64,000 nucleotides of DNA from Paracidovorax oryzae ATCC 19882 (GCF_000687165.1 NZ_JMKU01000005.1:124001-188000); one strand, 5' to 3'. Counted from the first letter of the stretch, positions 50,840 through 59,509 are shown. Numbers and translations are program-made. Notes: generated from the letters alone by a model not told the origin.

Positions 50840-52852
50840 TCAGGCGGGACAGATGAACGGGTACTCGCGGTCGTCGATCAGCGGCTGGATGCCGAAGAAG
50901 TCGTTCAGCACGCTCTCGGCGACGCAGTAGGCCCCCTCCACCCAGGCCTGGTCGTTGGAGTAGGCCTCTCCCACGATGAAGATGTCGGCGTCCTGCCCGG
51001 GGATCAGCTGCGAGGGCTTGCGGATCTTGCGCTGCACATCGGCGATGTCGTAGTGCGGCGCCCACTCGTGGTAGCCCGCATGGAAGGGCGGCAGCGACCA
51101 GTCCATGTACGCGGCCTCCAGGGGCTCGGGCACGCTGGAGTAGTCGGCATTCGGGCCGAAGTGCACCGTGGCCAGGAGCTTGCGCAGCATCTTGACCATC
51201 GCGGGCGGCACCGGGCGCGGGCCCTCGAGCGGCTGCGTGTCCCGCGATGCCGGGACCGTGCGGTCGGTGTTCGGCTGCAGCTCCAGCTGCCGCCAGAATC
51301 CCGCGTTGTCCTCGTCGTCGTAGCTGGCCAGGATGCCGTAGACGGGTTTGCCTTTGCCCTTGGTGGCGTTGTTGCCGAAGTACACCACCATGCGGATGGG
51401 CGAGTCGGTCACGCTGGGTCCGATGGTGTTGTTGGCGGAAACGGCCTTCAGGTCCTGCACCTGCCGGACCGTCAAGGCGGTGCCGGTCTGCGCCTCGATG
51501 GCCGCCACCAGGGCGCCGATGGCCGCATAGGGAGTGAACGCGAGGGTTTCCAGCACCTTGAGGGCCGGGGCCGGGAACTTGCGCTTCGCCAGCTCCGCGA
51601 TCTCGGTCTGCGTGACGCAATGGCCCTCGATCCTGGCGGGATAGGTCGGCGGCTGGCTTGCCAGTTCCGAGTACCAGTCGGAGTCGAAGAACATGCCCAC
51701 CTTGTAGGAGGGCTGCATGATGGTGGCCTCCCGGTACAGGGTGACCTTCTCGTGGTTCAGCACGTCCAGCCCGGGCTGCTCCTGGTAGCGGGTCGCCTGG
51801 GCCACCTGGTCGAGGGGCCCCCGCCCCATCGCCAGCCACGCCGCATCGGCCTGGCCCCGGGCACCGGGCTTGTCCGGCTCGGCACGCGTGGCCAGCGTGA
51901 ATTCGGCCTTCCCGTCCTTCCAGAGGATGGAGTGCAGGCGTGTGTTGGGCCGGTAGTTGAAGACCACCCCCTTGGCCCTGGCGAGCTTCTCGATCCGGTC
52001 GAAGAGTGCATTGAACATGCCCGAGAAGCCGGTCGTGAGGGTGCGGTACTGCGTGCCCGGCGTGAACTCGTTGTTGATGTTCATCGACACGCCGGCATGG
52101 GTGTTGATGACGTTCGAGCTGTAGCCGTTGCCGTCGGACGCGTACTCGAACCCTTCGGAGCCCAGCTGGTCGTACAGCAGGTTCCAGTAGCCGATGTCGC
52201 GCAGGCGGTCGCCTTGCTGGAAGACGTATCCGTCGGACTGCTGCCGCTCGATGACGCCCGTGGTGTAGAAATGGCACCAGTCCCTGCGCGTCCAATGGCT
52301 GCCCTGCGTCTGGGGCACCAGGTTCTGCAGCACGGAGAACCCGTTGTCGGGGCTGACACCCGCCGCATAGTTGGCCGCGGCATAGGGTGCCGGGTGGTTG
52401 CTGGTGATGTCGTTCAGGTAGAAGTTGCGGGTGCGCAGGCTGTAGAGCTGGTTGTCCGTCACGTTGAAGGGCACGCTGAACTTGTCCAGGCCCAGTTCAT
52501 GGATGACGGTGGTGACCAGCCGGTGCCCGGGCGTGGTGCCGCCGTTGGGGTTGGGAAACTCCCTGGTCGGCGTGGATTCCCAGTGCGAGTAGCGCATGCC
52601 GCCCAGTTCCACATAGGAGTTGCCGGGGTCGTTCCGGTAGTGCCAGGTGCAGATGCGTGCCCCCGGGGCCCGCGTGCCGGGGTGGGCGGCGCTGAAATCG
52701 TATTGGCCCCAGTCGTACAGTTCGAGCACATCGCCGCGCTTGAGCTGGCGGCTGGCAGACTTCGCGTTCTTCTGCCGGCCCTGGAGCAGGCGCCAGGCGG
52801 TGTACAGGCCGGCGGCACCTGCGCCGAAGATGGAATAGGTCTTCTTGGTCAT
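50840..52852 (-). CDS. L-amino-acid-oxidase-like flavoprotein (amine oxidase family)
   Basis: 670 residues. FAD dinucleotide motif GAGAAGLYTAWRLLQG (10-25), GGMRYSHWESTP substrate-domain region, and the C-terminal VGEAYSNDQAWVEGAYCVAE, which closes over FAD in L-amino acid and monoamine oxidases. It probably oxidises an L-amino acid to the imino acid with H2O2 release, as VioA and RebO do with tryptophan. It is longer than the usual 450-550 residues. It starts 48 bases after the decarboxylase gene and has only a weak SD sequence. Confidence 0.75.
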   Translation of the reverse strand: MTKKTYSIFGAGAAGLYTAWRLLQGRQKNAKSASRQLKRGDVLELYDWGQYDFSAAHPGTRAPGARICTWHYRNDPGNSYVELGGMRYSHWESTPTREFPNPNGGTTPGHRLVTTVIHELGLDKFSVPFNVTDNQLYSLRTRNFYLNDITSNHPAPYAAANYAAGVSPDNGFSVLQNLVPQTQGSHWTRRDWCHFYTTGVIERQQSDGYVFQQGDRLRDIGYWNLLYDQLGSEGFEYASDGNGYSSNVINTHAGVSMNINNEFTPGTQYRTLTTGFSGMFNALFDRIEKLARAKGVVFNYRPNTRLHSILWKDGKAEFTLATRAEPDKPGARGQADAAWLAMGRGPLDQVAQATRYQEQPGLDVLNHEKVTLYREATIMQPSYKVGMFFDSDWYSELASQPPTYPARIEGHCVTQTEIAELAKRKFPAPALKVLETLAFTPYAAIGALVAAIEAQTGTALTVRQVQDLKAVSANNTIGPSVTDSPIRMVVYFGNNATKGKGKPVYGILASYDDEDNAGFWRQLELQPNTDRTVPASRDTQPLEGPRPVPPAMVKMLRKLLATVHFGPNADYSSVPEPLEAAYMDWSLPPFHAGYHEWAPHYDIADVQRKIRKPSQLIPGQDADIFIVGEAYSNDQAWVEGAYCVAESVLNDFFGIQPLIDDREYPFICPA

Positions 52853-52900
52853 CGTGGGATCCCGTCAAAGGAAAGGAACGGAGGGGCCACCCGGCCAGCG

Positions 52901-54607
52901 TCACTCGCTGCCCAGGCGCTTCATTTGTCCGGCCAGGTCGGTCGCGGGAATGACGACCTCCACCAGCGCCGGGCGGTCCTCGACCTTCCATATCCGCGGC
53001 AGCGCGGCCTTCAGGTCGGACACGGTCTCCAGGCGGAATCCTTCGGCGCCGTAGGCCTGGGCCAGTGCCAGGTAATTCCAGCGGGGCAGGATGTCGAAGG
53101 TGTCGAATTGGCCTGTCTGGAAGGCGCTCATGTCCACGTACACCTGCTCGATGGCGTAGACCTGGTTGCTCATCACGAAGATCACGCTGTTGAGCTTGTA
53201 CCTGGCCAGGGTGCTGATGGCCTGGCACATCATCATCACGCTGCCGTCGCCGGCCACCGCCCACGTGCGCTTGCGGCTGCCCAGCTGGGCGCCGCTGGCT
53301 GCCCCGGTCTCGAAGCCCACGCACTGCCAGGCGGCCGAAGCCATGAAGCTGCCCTGGCGCATGCCATAGGCGTTCGTGGCCACGTACATGGCGCTGCTCA
53401 CGCCGAGCGGCATGACGATCTCGTCCAGGTGGCCGGCCTCGGCCAGGAAATCCATCGAGTGCTGGAAGAAGCGATTGAAGGTGATGACCTCGGGCTGCGC
53501 GTCGAACTTCGGGTCCGAGTTGCTCTTCCAGGGCTCCGGATAGATCGGCTGCGGCGGGGCAATCGCCTTGACGGGATACGCCTTGCTGCCCTTGAACTTC
53601 GCGAGCAGCGCCTGCATGAACTCCTTCATCACCACATCCGGGTACTGGAAGTACCCAGCACGCGCGCCCTGCGCCGTGGCCAGGACCATGTTCGCGTACT
53701 GCTTCTCGATGAAGATCAGGTAGTCGTCGGTGACGAGGGTGCCCAGGCACAGCACGCAGTCGGCGTTCAGGACCGCGTCGATCACGCCGGGAATGGACGC
53801 TTCGTCCGAGTAGGTGCCCAGGAACTTGGGGCCGCCTTCGTCCAGCACCGTCTTGCCCAGGGACGTGGTGGTATAGACGAAACCGCTCGCGTCGATGACC
53901 TGCTGCAGCAGGCCGCCCAGGCCGAAGCGCAGGATTTCTTCGCCCGCCAGGATGACGGGCTTGCGGGCCGCGGTGATCATGCTCCACGCCTGCGCGACCG
54001 CATCCTGGAGGGCGTCGGGCGGCCCCTTGAGTTCGCGCGCCTTCAGAGGCGTGCGGGGCGGGCGGGGACAGGGCTGGCCCCACACTTCCTTGTAGCAGGC
54101 GATATAGACCGGCCGGCTGTGCGTCAGCGCCTCGACGATCAGCTCGTCGATGGCTTCAGCCGCGCCCACGTTCGTGCTCAGCGTGCGGGCGGCCACCGTC
54201 ACGTTCTCGAACACCTTCTGGTCGGCGTCCAGATCCCCCGTGGAATGGTGGAACGTGACGCCGTACATGCCGGTGATGTTGCGGGCGTCGGAGCCGGGCG
54301 TGGCGCTGATGACCACCACCGGGCTGCGCTCCACATAGGCCCCGGCAATCGCGTTCAGTGCGCTGAACGTGCTGACGCCGTACTGGAGCGATACGGCGCC
54401 CAGCCCCCGGGTGCGGGCATACGCGTCGGCGGCATAGGCCGCGTCCAGTTCGTTGGCCGCGCCGATGGTGGCGATGCCCGGGAAATGCTCGAGCGCCTGC
54501 GTGAAGTGCTTGACGTAGTCGCCGGGGATCTGGAAGACCTCGGTCACATCCAACTGCTTCAGCCGCGCGAGCAAATAGTCCGCCACTGTGAAAATCACAG
54601 TTTTCAT
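52901..54607 (-). CDS. Thiamine-diphosphate-dependent 2-oxo-acid decarboxylase
   Basis: 568 residues from the ATG at 54607 (GGGAGG upstream); a 20-residue longer frame is open but lacks support. Indolepyruvate/pyruvate decarboxylase family: IPGDYV near residue 27, catalytic Glu in ANELDAAYAADAYAR (E53), ThDP-binding GDGSVMMMCQ (453-462) with N481. It would turn a 2-oxo acid into an aldehyde plus CO2. With the oxidase downstream it could process the imino/oxo acid from an amino acid. First gene of the accessory operon. Confidence 0.82.
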   Translation of the reverse strand: MKTVIFTVADYLLARLKQLDVTEVFQIPGDYVKHFTQALEHFPGIATIGAANELDAAYAADAYARTRGLGAVSLQYGVSTFSALNAIAGAYVERSPVVVISATPGSDARNITGMYGVTFHHSTGDLDADQKVFENVTVAARTLSTNVGAAEAIDELIVEALTHSRPVYIACYKEVWGQPCPRPPRTPLKARELKGPPDALQDAVAQAWSMITAARKPVILAGEEILRFGLGGLLQQVIDASGFVYTTTSLGKTVLDEGGPKFLGTYSDEASIPGVIDAVLNADCVLCLGTLVTDDYLIFIEKQYANMVLATAQGARAGYFQYPDVVMKEFMQALLAKFKGSKAYPVKAIAPPQPIYPEPWKSNSDPKFDAQPEVITFNRFFQHSMDFLAEAGHLDEIVMPLGVSSAMYVATNAYGMRQGSFMASAAWQCVGFETGAASGAQLGSRKRTWAVAGDGSVMMMCQAISTLARYKLNSVIFVMSNQVYAIEQVYVDMSAFQTGQFDTFDILPRWNYLALAQAYGAEGFRLETVSDLKAALPRIWKVEDRPALVEVVIPATDLAGQMKRLGSE

Positions 54608-54730
54608 GCTGCTCCCTCCCTGACCCTCTGAGCACACGTTGTCTGGCTTTTCGCCGTTATGGCTCAACAGTATCGGGGAAGATGCGCTGGCGGGGGGTGG
54701 GATTACCCTTATGCGCGAACGGAAGGCGGC

Positions 54731-54756
54731 GCGCGGCCCACCGGGGCGGGCCGCGC
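54731..54756. terminator. GC-rich stem-loop after moaE
   Basis: GCGCGGCCC and GGGCCGCGC make a perfect 9-bp stem with an 8-base loop, between the moaE stop and the start of the accessory operon. No U-run follows on the moaE strand, so it is a structural candidate for termination or an insulator, not a classic terminator. The 54608-54730 remainder holds the likely promoter of the operon; I see no clear -35/-10. Confidence 0.4.
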
Positions 54757-54772
54757 GATCGCGGGCACGGCT

Positions 54773-55288
54773 TCAGGCATTGCCCGACGCGATGCCCCAG
54801 CGGGCCAGCGCCGCATCGTCGCTGACGCGCGCGTCCACCCAGCGAGCGCCTTGCGGCGTGGCTTCCTTCTTCCAGAAAGGCGCCTGTGTCTTGAGGTAGT
54901 CCATGAGGAATTCACAGGCCTGGAAGCTCTGGCCGCGGTGGGCCGAGGTGACGGCCACCAGCACGATCTGGTCCTGCGGCGCCAGCAGGCCCACCCGGTG
55001 CACCACGCGCGCGGCAAAGATGTCGAAGCGCCGCAGGGCTTCATCCACCATCGCCTCGATGGATTTTTCCGTCATGCCGGGATAGTGCTCCAGCTCCATC
55101 GCCGCCACGGCGTCGCCGTCGCTGCGGTCGCGCACCGTGCCAACGAAGCAGCAGACGGCACCCACGCGCCCGTCCTGCGCACGCAGCGCCGCCAGCTCGG
55201 CCGAGACATCGAAGTCCTGCGGCTGGATGGAGACCCGGGCGCCGCCTTCCGCGCGGGCCGGAGGAATGGAAGACAGCGTACCGGCCAT
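54773..55288 (-). CDS. moaE: Molybdopterin synthase catalytic subunit MoaE
   Basis: 171 residues. GAVCCFVGTVRDRSDGD and LEHYPGMTEKSIEAMVDEAL, then VTSAHRGQSFQACEFLMDYL and FWKKEATPQGARWVDA, contain the conserved Arg/His/Lys residues of the active site. It transfers sulphur from MoaD thiocarboxylate to precursor Z. An extra N-terminal stretch of about 18 residues (rich in Ala/Gly) is longer than in E. coli. In related genomes it precedes clpB; here the accessory operon lies between. Confidence 0.93.
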   Translation of the reverse strand: MAGTLSSIPPARAEGGARVSIQPQDFDVSAELAALRAQDGRVGAVCCFVGTVRDRSDGDAVAAMELEHYPGMTEKSIEAMVDEALRRFDIFAARVVHRVGLLAPQDQIVLVAVTSAHRGQSFQACEFLMDYLKTQAPFWKKEATPQGARWVDARVSDDAALARWGIASGNA

Positions 55289-55293
55289 GGCGG

Positions 55294-55530
55294 TCAGGGC
55301 GCCCGGTGCAGGCGGGGCGCGGCAAGCAGCGCGCGCTCCTCCTCGATGAACGCGTCGAGCTGGCGCCGCACGGGGGTATCGGACGGCACGCCCGCCAGCA
55401 GTGCCTGCAGCCGCGCGACGTCACCCGCCGAGGGCGCGACCTTGATCTGCGCCATGGCGGCCTGCGTCTGCCCGCCCCGGATCAGGGCGAACACCTTCGC
55501 GGCCCATGCGTTCTTGTCCTGGCGTGCCAT
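55294..55530 (-). CDS. Small helical protein, unknown
   Basis: 78 residues from the ATG at 55530 with GAGGAA eight bases upstream; the longer open frame from 55644 is not supported. Sequence is helical and mildly basic (MARQDKNAWAAKVFALIRGG ... RRQLDAFIEEERALLAA). No signal, no cysteines. It directly precedes moaE by five bases and may be co-translated with it. No known family. Confidence 0.6.
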   Translation of the reverse strand: MARQDKNAWAAKVFALIRGGQTQAAMAQIKVAPSAGDVARLQALLAGVPSDTPVRRQLDAFIEEERALLAAPRLHRAP

Positions 55531-55621
55531 GCAGTCTTCCTCGTGCTCGTGTGCGTGATGTCCAGGCCGGATTGTCCACGGGAACGGCCGCCGTTCGAGC
55601 GGTTTGCTACAGTGGCCGCCC

Positions 55622-55876
55622 ATGGCCACGCAGACCATCACCACCGAACTCTACGTCCTGTTCCCTTCGCCGCGCAACCAGCACCGCGGCGTGTATGCGC
55701 ACCAGGTCTTCGTGCCGCATCCGTATGCGCTCATCCACCTGCCGGACTACGGCCTGGCCGGCCCGGCCAGCCTGTTCGCCGCGTGCCGCCGCGAGGACAA
55801 CAAGATGGGGCAGCTCGTCACCTTCGAGCAGGCGGACGACGCCCGGCGCTTCGAACGGCTCTTCACCCCCGACTGA
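55622..55876 (+). CDS. Conserved-type small hypothetical protein
   Basis: 84 residues from the ATG at 55622. Contains YVLFPSPRNQHRGVYAHQVF and a Phe/Arg-rich C-terminus (DDARRFERLFTPD). Soluble, no signal or known motif. Transcribed away from the moaE side and followed 31 bases later by the next small gene. No function can be assigned. Confidence 0.55.
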   Translation: MATQTITTELYVLFPSPRNQHRGVYAHQVFVPHPYALIHLPDYGLAGPASLFAACRREDNKMGQLVTFEQADDARRFERLFTPD

Positions 55877-55907
55877 ACCACGGCCGGCCTGCCCCGCACT
55901 GCTGCCC

Positions 55908-56237
55908 ATGCACGACGACAACCAGATCTTCGTCCCGCCCTCCTTCACCGCGCTCTACAGCGACGCGCGCCAGCGCCTGACGGCGCCCGCGGCCGAAATA
56001 CGCGAACGCTACGAACTGTGCGAGGACCTCGCCAACCACCTCGTGGAGCAGGCGCAGACGCTCTACCACGTGCAGGCGCCCTCGGAGGCGGAGATCCTCG
56101 GCCGCATCCACGCCGGCCTGTGCACCCCTGGCGCCGGCGTGTCGCCCATCGAGGCGCGGTGGATCACGCTGCGCCTGGCGGAATTGCTGAACTGGCGCAG
56201 CCCCGAATTGCCCGAGGCGCCGACGGATCCTGCGTGA
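55908..56237 (+). CDS. Conserved-type hypothetical protein
   Basis: 109 residues from the ATG at 55908. MHDDNQIFVPPSFTALYS, a helical middle (RERYELCEDLANHLVEQAQT) and EARWITLRLAELLNW near the end. Similar small proteins in Comamonadaceae are often labelled as chaperone-like ATPases, but no nucleotide motif is visible, so I do not use that name. Confidence 0.6.
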   Translation: MHDDNQIFVPPSFTALYSDARQRLTAPAAEIRERYELCEDLANHLVEQAQTLYHVQAPSEAEILGRIHAGLCTPGAGVSPIEARWITLRLAELLNWRSPELPEAPTDPA

Positions 56238-56337
56238 AAGCCGCGGGCCACCGGGCCCGGGGGCGGCGGCGCACTTTGAAACGCGCCACGGCACTTATTG
56301 ACAACGCTTTTACGGCAGCGCCGATAAACTGAGCCGC

Positions 56338-57294
56338 ATGCCCCTCGACCCAGCGCTGTCTCCTCCTTCCATGCCCCGGCCGCAGCGCGCCCGCGGCGAC
56401 TTCTCCGGCCTGTGGGTCCCCCTCGTCACCCCTTTCAGCCCATCGGGAGACGCGGTGGACCATGCCGGTCTCGATGCGCTGGTCCGCCGGCTCGCGGGCG
56501 AAGGCATCGCGGGCTTCGTGGCCTGCGGATCCACCGGTGAAGCCGCAGCGCTGGATGAGCCAGAGCAGGACGCGGTACTGGCCGCCATCCTGGACGCGGC
56601 CGGTGGCCTTCCGGTGGTGATGGGCCTGTCGGACCACCACCTCGACCACGCGGTGCAGCGCGCCCGCCGCCTCGGCGCGTTGCCGCTGGCCGGGCTGCTG
56701 GTGCCCGCGCCGCACTACATCCGGCCGTCCCAGCCGGGGCTGCTGCAGTGGTTCCACGCGATCGCCGAAGCGAGCGCCGTGCCGCTCATCGTGTACGACA
56801 TCCCGTACCGCACGGGCGCCACGCTCGAACTGGGCACGCTGCGCACCCTGGCGGCCCATCCCAACATCCGGGCCCTCAAGGACTGCGGCGGCAACGCTTC
56901 CAAGACGCAGGCCCTCATCGCCGATGGGGCACTGCAGGTGCTGGCGGGCGAGGACGCCCACATCTTCACAACAGCCGCGCTCGGCGGGGCCGGGGCCATC
57001 GCGGCCAGCGCCCACTGGCAGCCCGCGCGCCTCGTGCAGTGCCTGGAAGCCATCGAGCGCGGCGACCTCGGCCGGGCACGGGAACTCTGGCGCGCCCTCC
57101 TGCCGCTGATCGAGGCTTTCTTCGCGGAGCCCAATCCGGCACCGGTCAAGGCCCTCCTTGCCGCGGAGGGATGGATGGACGGCACGCTGCGCGCGCCCAT
57201 GGCGCCGGCCTCCGCCGCGCTCGCCCTGCGTTTGCAAGAGGCAGCACGCGCCCAGGCCCGCCAGTTGCAGGCGCTGGACCAGGCCATGGCCTGA
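56338..57294 (+). CDS. DapA-family (dihydrodipicolinate synthase-like) aldolase
   Basis: 318 residues from the first ATG; the ATG at 56371 is an equally good start. Family motifs: GSTGEAA (64-70, phosphate-loop like), VYDIPYRTG (Y153, R158) and RALKDCGGN with Schiff-base lysine K181. DapA makes hydroxytetrahydrodipicolinate from pyruvate and aspartate semialdehyde, but the family also includes other pyruvate aldolases, and YDIPYRTG differs from the usual YNVPSRTG. A second, true dapA elsewhere is expected. It sits between moaE and moaD on the opposite strand. Confidence 0.7.
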   Translation: MPLDPALSPPSMPRPQRARGDFSGLWVPLVTPFSPSGDAVDHAGLDALVRRLAGEGIAGFVACGSTGEAAALDEPEQDAVLAAILDAAGGLPVVMGLSDHHLDHAVQRARRLGALPLAGLLVPAPHYIRPSQPGLLQWFHAIAEASAVPLIVYDIPYRTGATLELGTLRTLAAHPNIRALKDCGGNASKTQALIADGALQVLAGEDAHIFTTAALGGAGAIAASAHWQPARLVQCLEAIERGDLGRARELWRALLPLIEAFFAEPNPAPVKALLAAEGWMDGTLRAPMAPASAALALRLQEAARAQARQLQALDQAMA

Positions 57295-57304
57295 TACGGC
57301 GGAC

Positions 57305-57592
57305 TCAGCCGCCCGTCACGGGGGGGAAGAACGCGACCTCGGCACCGTCCGGCAGCACGGCGTCCTCGGCGCACAGCACCTGGTCCAGCGCCGTGCGCAC
57401 GGCACGTCCGCGCGCCAGGCTCTCCGCCCACGGCCCGCCGCGGGCGATCAGCGCCTCGCGCAGCGCCCCCACCGTGCCGGCCTGCGTGGACAGGGTCTCG
57501 CTGCCCTGCCCCACCGCCTCGCGGATGGACGCGAAATACCGCACGGTGACCGTCACGGCGGGAGAGGATGGAGGGGTCGTGCCGGAGGTCAT
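57305..57592 (-). CDS. moaD: Molybdopterin synthase sulphur carrier subunit MoaD
   Basis: 95 residues from the ATG at 57592, which overlaps the moeA stop (ATGA). Ubiquitin-like fold with FASIREAVG near the start and the diagnostic C-terminal GG (FFPPVTGG) that is thiocarboxylated. Works with MoaE. An extra N-terminal Ser/Thr/Pro-rich stretch makes it slightly longer than usual. Confidence 0.92.
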   Translation of the reverse strand: MTSGTTPPSSPAVTVTVRYFASIREAVGQGSETLSTQAGTVGALREALIARGGPWAESLARGRAVRTALDQVLCAEDAVLPDGAEVAFFPPVTGG

Positions 57593-58860
57593 GCGAGCAG
57601 GTCGGAAAACGGGATGAAGCGCACCGAGTCGCCACGGGCGATGGTGCGGCCCGGCGGGTTGTCCACCAGACCATCGCACCAGGCCGCGGAGGTCAGCACC
57701 CCCGAGCCCTGGTTCGGGAACAGATCCAATCCACCGTCGGCATCGCGGCGCACGCGCAGGAACTCGCGCCGCTTGTCGGCCCGGGGCCAGTGGAAATTCG
57801 CCCTCGCCTCCACGGCGCGCGGCGTGACATCCTGCACGCCCTGCAGCCGCAGCAGGAACGGCCGCACCAGGATCGCGAAGGTGACGAGGCTGGACACCGG
57901 ATTGCCCGGCAGTCCCATGAAATGCACGCGCTCGCCGATGCAGCCATGCGCGAAAGGCTTGCCCGGCTTCAGCGCCACCTGCCAGAGGTCGATGCGCCCG
58001 AGCGCGGCCACGGCGGGCTTCACATGGTCTTCCTCGCCCACCGACACGCCGCCGCTGGTAAGCACCAGGTCATGCGCCGCTGCAGCATCGGCCAGCGCCT
58101 GTTGCGTGGCTTCGAGCCGGTCGGGCACGATGCCGAAATCCGACACCTCGCAGCCCAGCCGCAGCAGCATCGCGCGCAGGAAGAAGCGGTTGCTGTTGTA
58201 GATGGCCCCCGGCGGCATGCGCTCCGGCGGCACCTCGCCGGGCATCACCAGTTCGTCACCCGTGGAAAACAGCGCGACGCGGGGCCGGCGCGCCACGCGC
58301 AGCCGGGCCAGTCCGATGCTGGCTGCCAACCCCAGCGCGGCCGGCGTCAGCCGCGTGCCGGCCGCGAGCACCGTCGCACCGGTTTCGATGTCCTCGCCCG
58401 CACGGCGCACCCACTGGCCCGCCCGGGGTACGGCCTGGATGCGCACGCGCGCTCCACCATCGAGCGCCTCGCAGTCCTCCTGCATGCACACGGCATCCGC
58501 GCCGGGCGGCAGGGGCGCGCCCGTGAAGATGCGCGCGGCCGTGCCCGGCTCCAGCGGCTGCGGTGCGGAGCCGGCCGCGATGCGCTGGGAGACGGGCAGA
58601 TCACAGTGCAGCTCGATGGCCTGGAAGCCCCGTTCTGCGGCAACGTCCGCCCGGCGCACGGCATAGCCATCCATGGCGCTGTTGTCGTGCGGCGGCACCC
58701 GCAACGGCGACACGGCAGCGACCGCCAGCACGCGGCCGTCGGCCTCGAAGGTGTCCACCTCCTCCATGCCTTCGAGCGGGCCGGCCTGGGCAAGCAGCTC
58801 CGCCAGCGCATCGTCCAGGGGCTTGAGGGGCGGACGGGTAGCCGCAGGAACCGTGCTCAT
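57589..58860 (-). CDS. moeA: Molybdopterin molybdenumtransferase MoeA
   Basis: 423 residues. Domains I-IV: SAMDGYAVR (N-terminal substrate-binding loop, here NSAMDGYAVRRAD), RIFTGAPLPPGADAV, LFSTGDELVMPGE, TSGGVSVGEEDHV and GLPGNPVSS near the C-terminus. It inserts molybdate into molybdopterin-AMP. Coupled to mobB upstream and moaD downstream by four-base overlaps. Confidence 0.95.
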   Translation of the reverse strand: MSTVPAATRPPLKPLDDALAELLAQAGPLEGMEEVDTFEADGRVLAVAAVSPLRVPPHDNSAMDGYAVRRADVAAERGFQAIELHCDLPVSQRIAAGSAPQPLEPGTAARIFTGAPLPPGADAVCMQEDCEALDGGARVRIQAVPRAGQWVRRAGEDIETGATVLAAGTRLTPAALGLAASIGLARLRVARRPRVALFSTGDELVMPGEVPPERMPPGAIYNSNRFFLRAMLLRLGCEVSDFGIVPDRLEATQQALADAAAAHDLVLTSGGVSVGEEDHVKPAVAALGRIDLWQVALKPGKPFAHGCIGERVHFMGLPGNPVSSLVTFAILVRPFLLRLQGVQDVTPRAVEARANFHWPRADKRREFLRVRRDADGGLDLFPNQGSGVLTSAAWCDGLVDNPPGRTIARGDSVRFIPFSDLLA

Positions 58861-59411
58861 GCCCGGGCCTCCGCACCGCGGTACGCCCAGCGCTCGCCAC
58901 CGGCACGCAGCCAGTCGGCCAGCACGGCCGGTGCATTCGCGTCGAAGACCGGCAATGCGCCGGGCAGCACCGGCAGGCGATCGCCCGGCACGTCGGCCGC
59001 CACGGCCACGATGCGGGGGTCATGGGGGAAACGCAGGGGCTGGGCCGGATAGTCGCCGGAAGGCGACCGCCACACCTCGATCTTGGGCAGGTCGCTCTCC
59101 TTGAAGCCTTCGACGAACACCCAGTCCACGGCAGCGTCCAGCCTGGCAATGAGGTCGTGCACCACGGGCTCGGCCGGCTGCTCGTACTCGCGCATGAGGG
59201 CCATGCGCAGGTCGGACGAGGCCACCACCTCGTAGGCACCCGCCGTGCGGTGACGCCACGTGTCCTTGCCGGGCCGGTCGATGTCGAACCGATGGTGGGC
59301 ATGCTTGACCACCGACACGCGCAGCCCGTGCGAACGCATGAGCGGGATCAGGCGCTCGACGAGCGTGGTCTTGCCACTGTTGGAGAAACCGGCGAAACCG
59401 ACGACTTTCAT
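58857..59411 (-). CDS. mobB: Molybdopterin-guanine dinucleotide biosynthesis adaptor MobB
   Basis: 184 residues from the ATG at 59411. P-loop GFSNSGKTTLVERLI (8-22), then VSVVKHAHHRFDID and DWVFVEGFKESDLPKIEVWR, which fit the GTP-binding MobB family. It assists MobA in making the guanine dinucleotide form of the cofactor. No mobA in this window. Coupled to moeA (ATGA). Confidence 0.93.
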   Translation of the reverse strand: MKVVGFAGFSNSGKTTLVERLIPLMRSHGLRVSVVKHAHHRFDIDRPGKDTWRHRTAGAYEVVASSDLRMALMREYEQPAEPVVHDLIARLDAAVDWVFVEGFKESDLPKIEVWRSPSGDYPAQPLRFPHDPRIVAVAADVPGDRLPVLPGALPVFDANAPAVLADWLRAGGERWAYRGAEARA

Positions 59412-59509
59412 GCATGCCCTCCGTGGATGTGCCGAGGCCGGAAGCGCGCCGCGCGCGGCGACCGAAGCGGCCCGCGCCTGTGCGGCGTCACCCGGGCCAT
59501 GCCCGGCGG

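Larger units (their letters stand above)
42887..54607 (-). other. Eight-gene accessory cluster with split LodA-like quinoprotein
   Basis: Eight genes on one strand with gaps of 9-78 bases or overlaps of 4-11 bases, so probably one operon read from 54607 to 42887. Order: ThDP decarboxylase, amino acid oxidase, ferritin-like protein, LodA-N, LodA-C, radical SAM/SPASM, flavoprotein, beta-barrel protein. It sits between moaE and clpB, which I recall as neighbours in related genomes, and parts look less GC-rich than the flanks (43021-43080 is 30 of 60 G+C). I saw no integrase, tRNA or direct repeats at the edges. Confidence 0.7.

Noticed and set aside
49257-52295. A 1012-codon open frame covering the ferritin-like gene, near the length of full VioB
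   Set aside because: The upstream half is an out-of-frame reading of the oxidase gene. The real start is the ATG at 50813 with AGGAGA.
55908-56237. Small protein as a chaperone-like ATPase (a label I recall for relatives)
   Set aside because: No Walker or other nucleotide motif in 109 residues.
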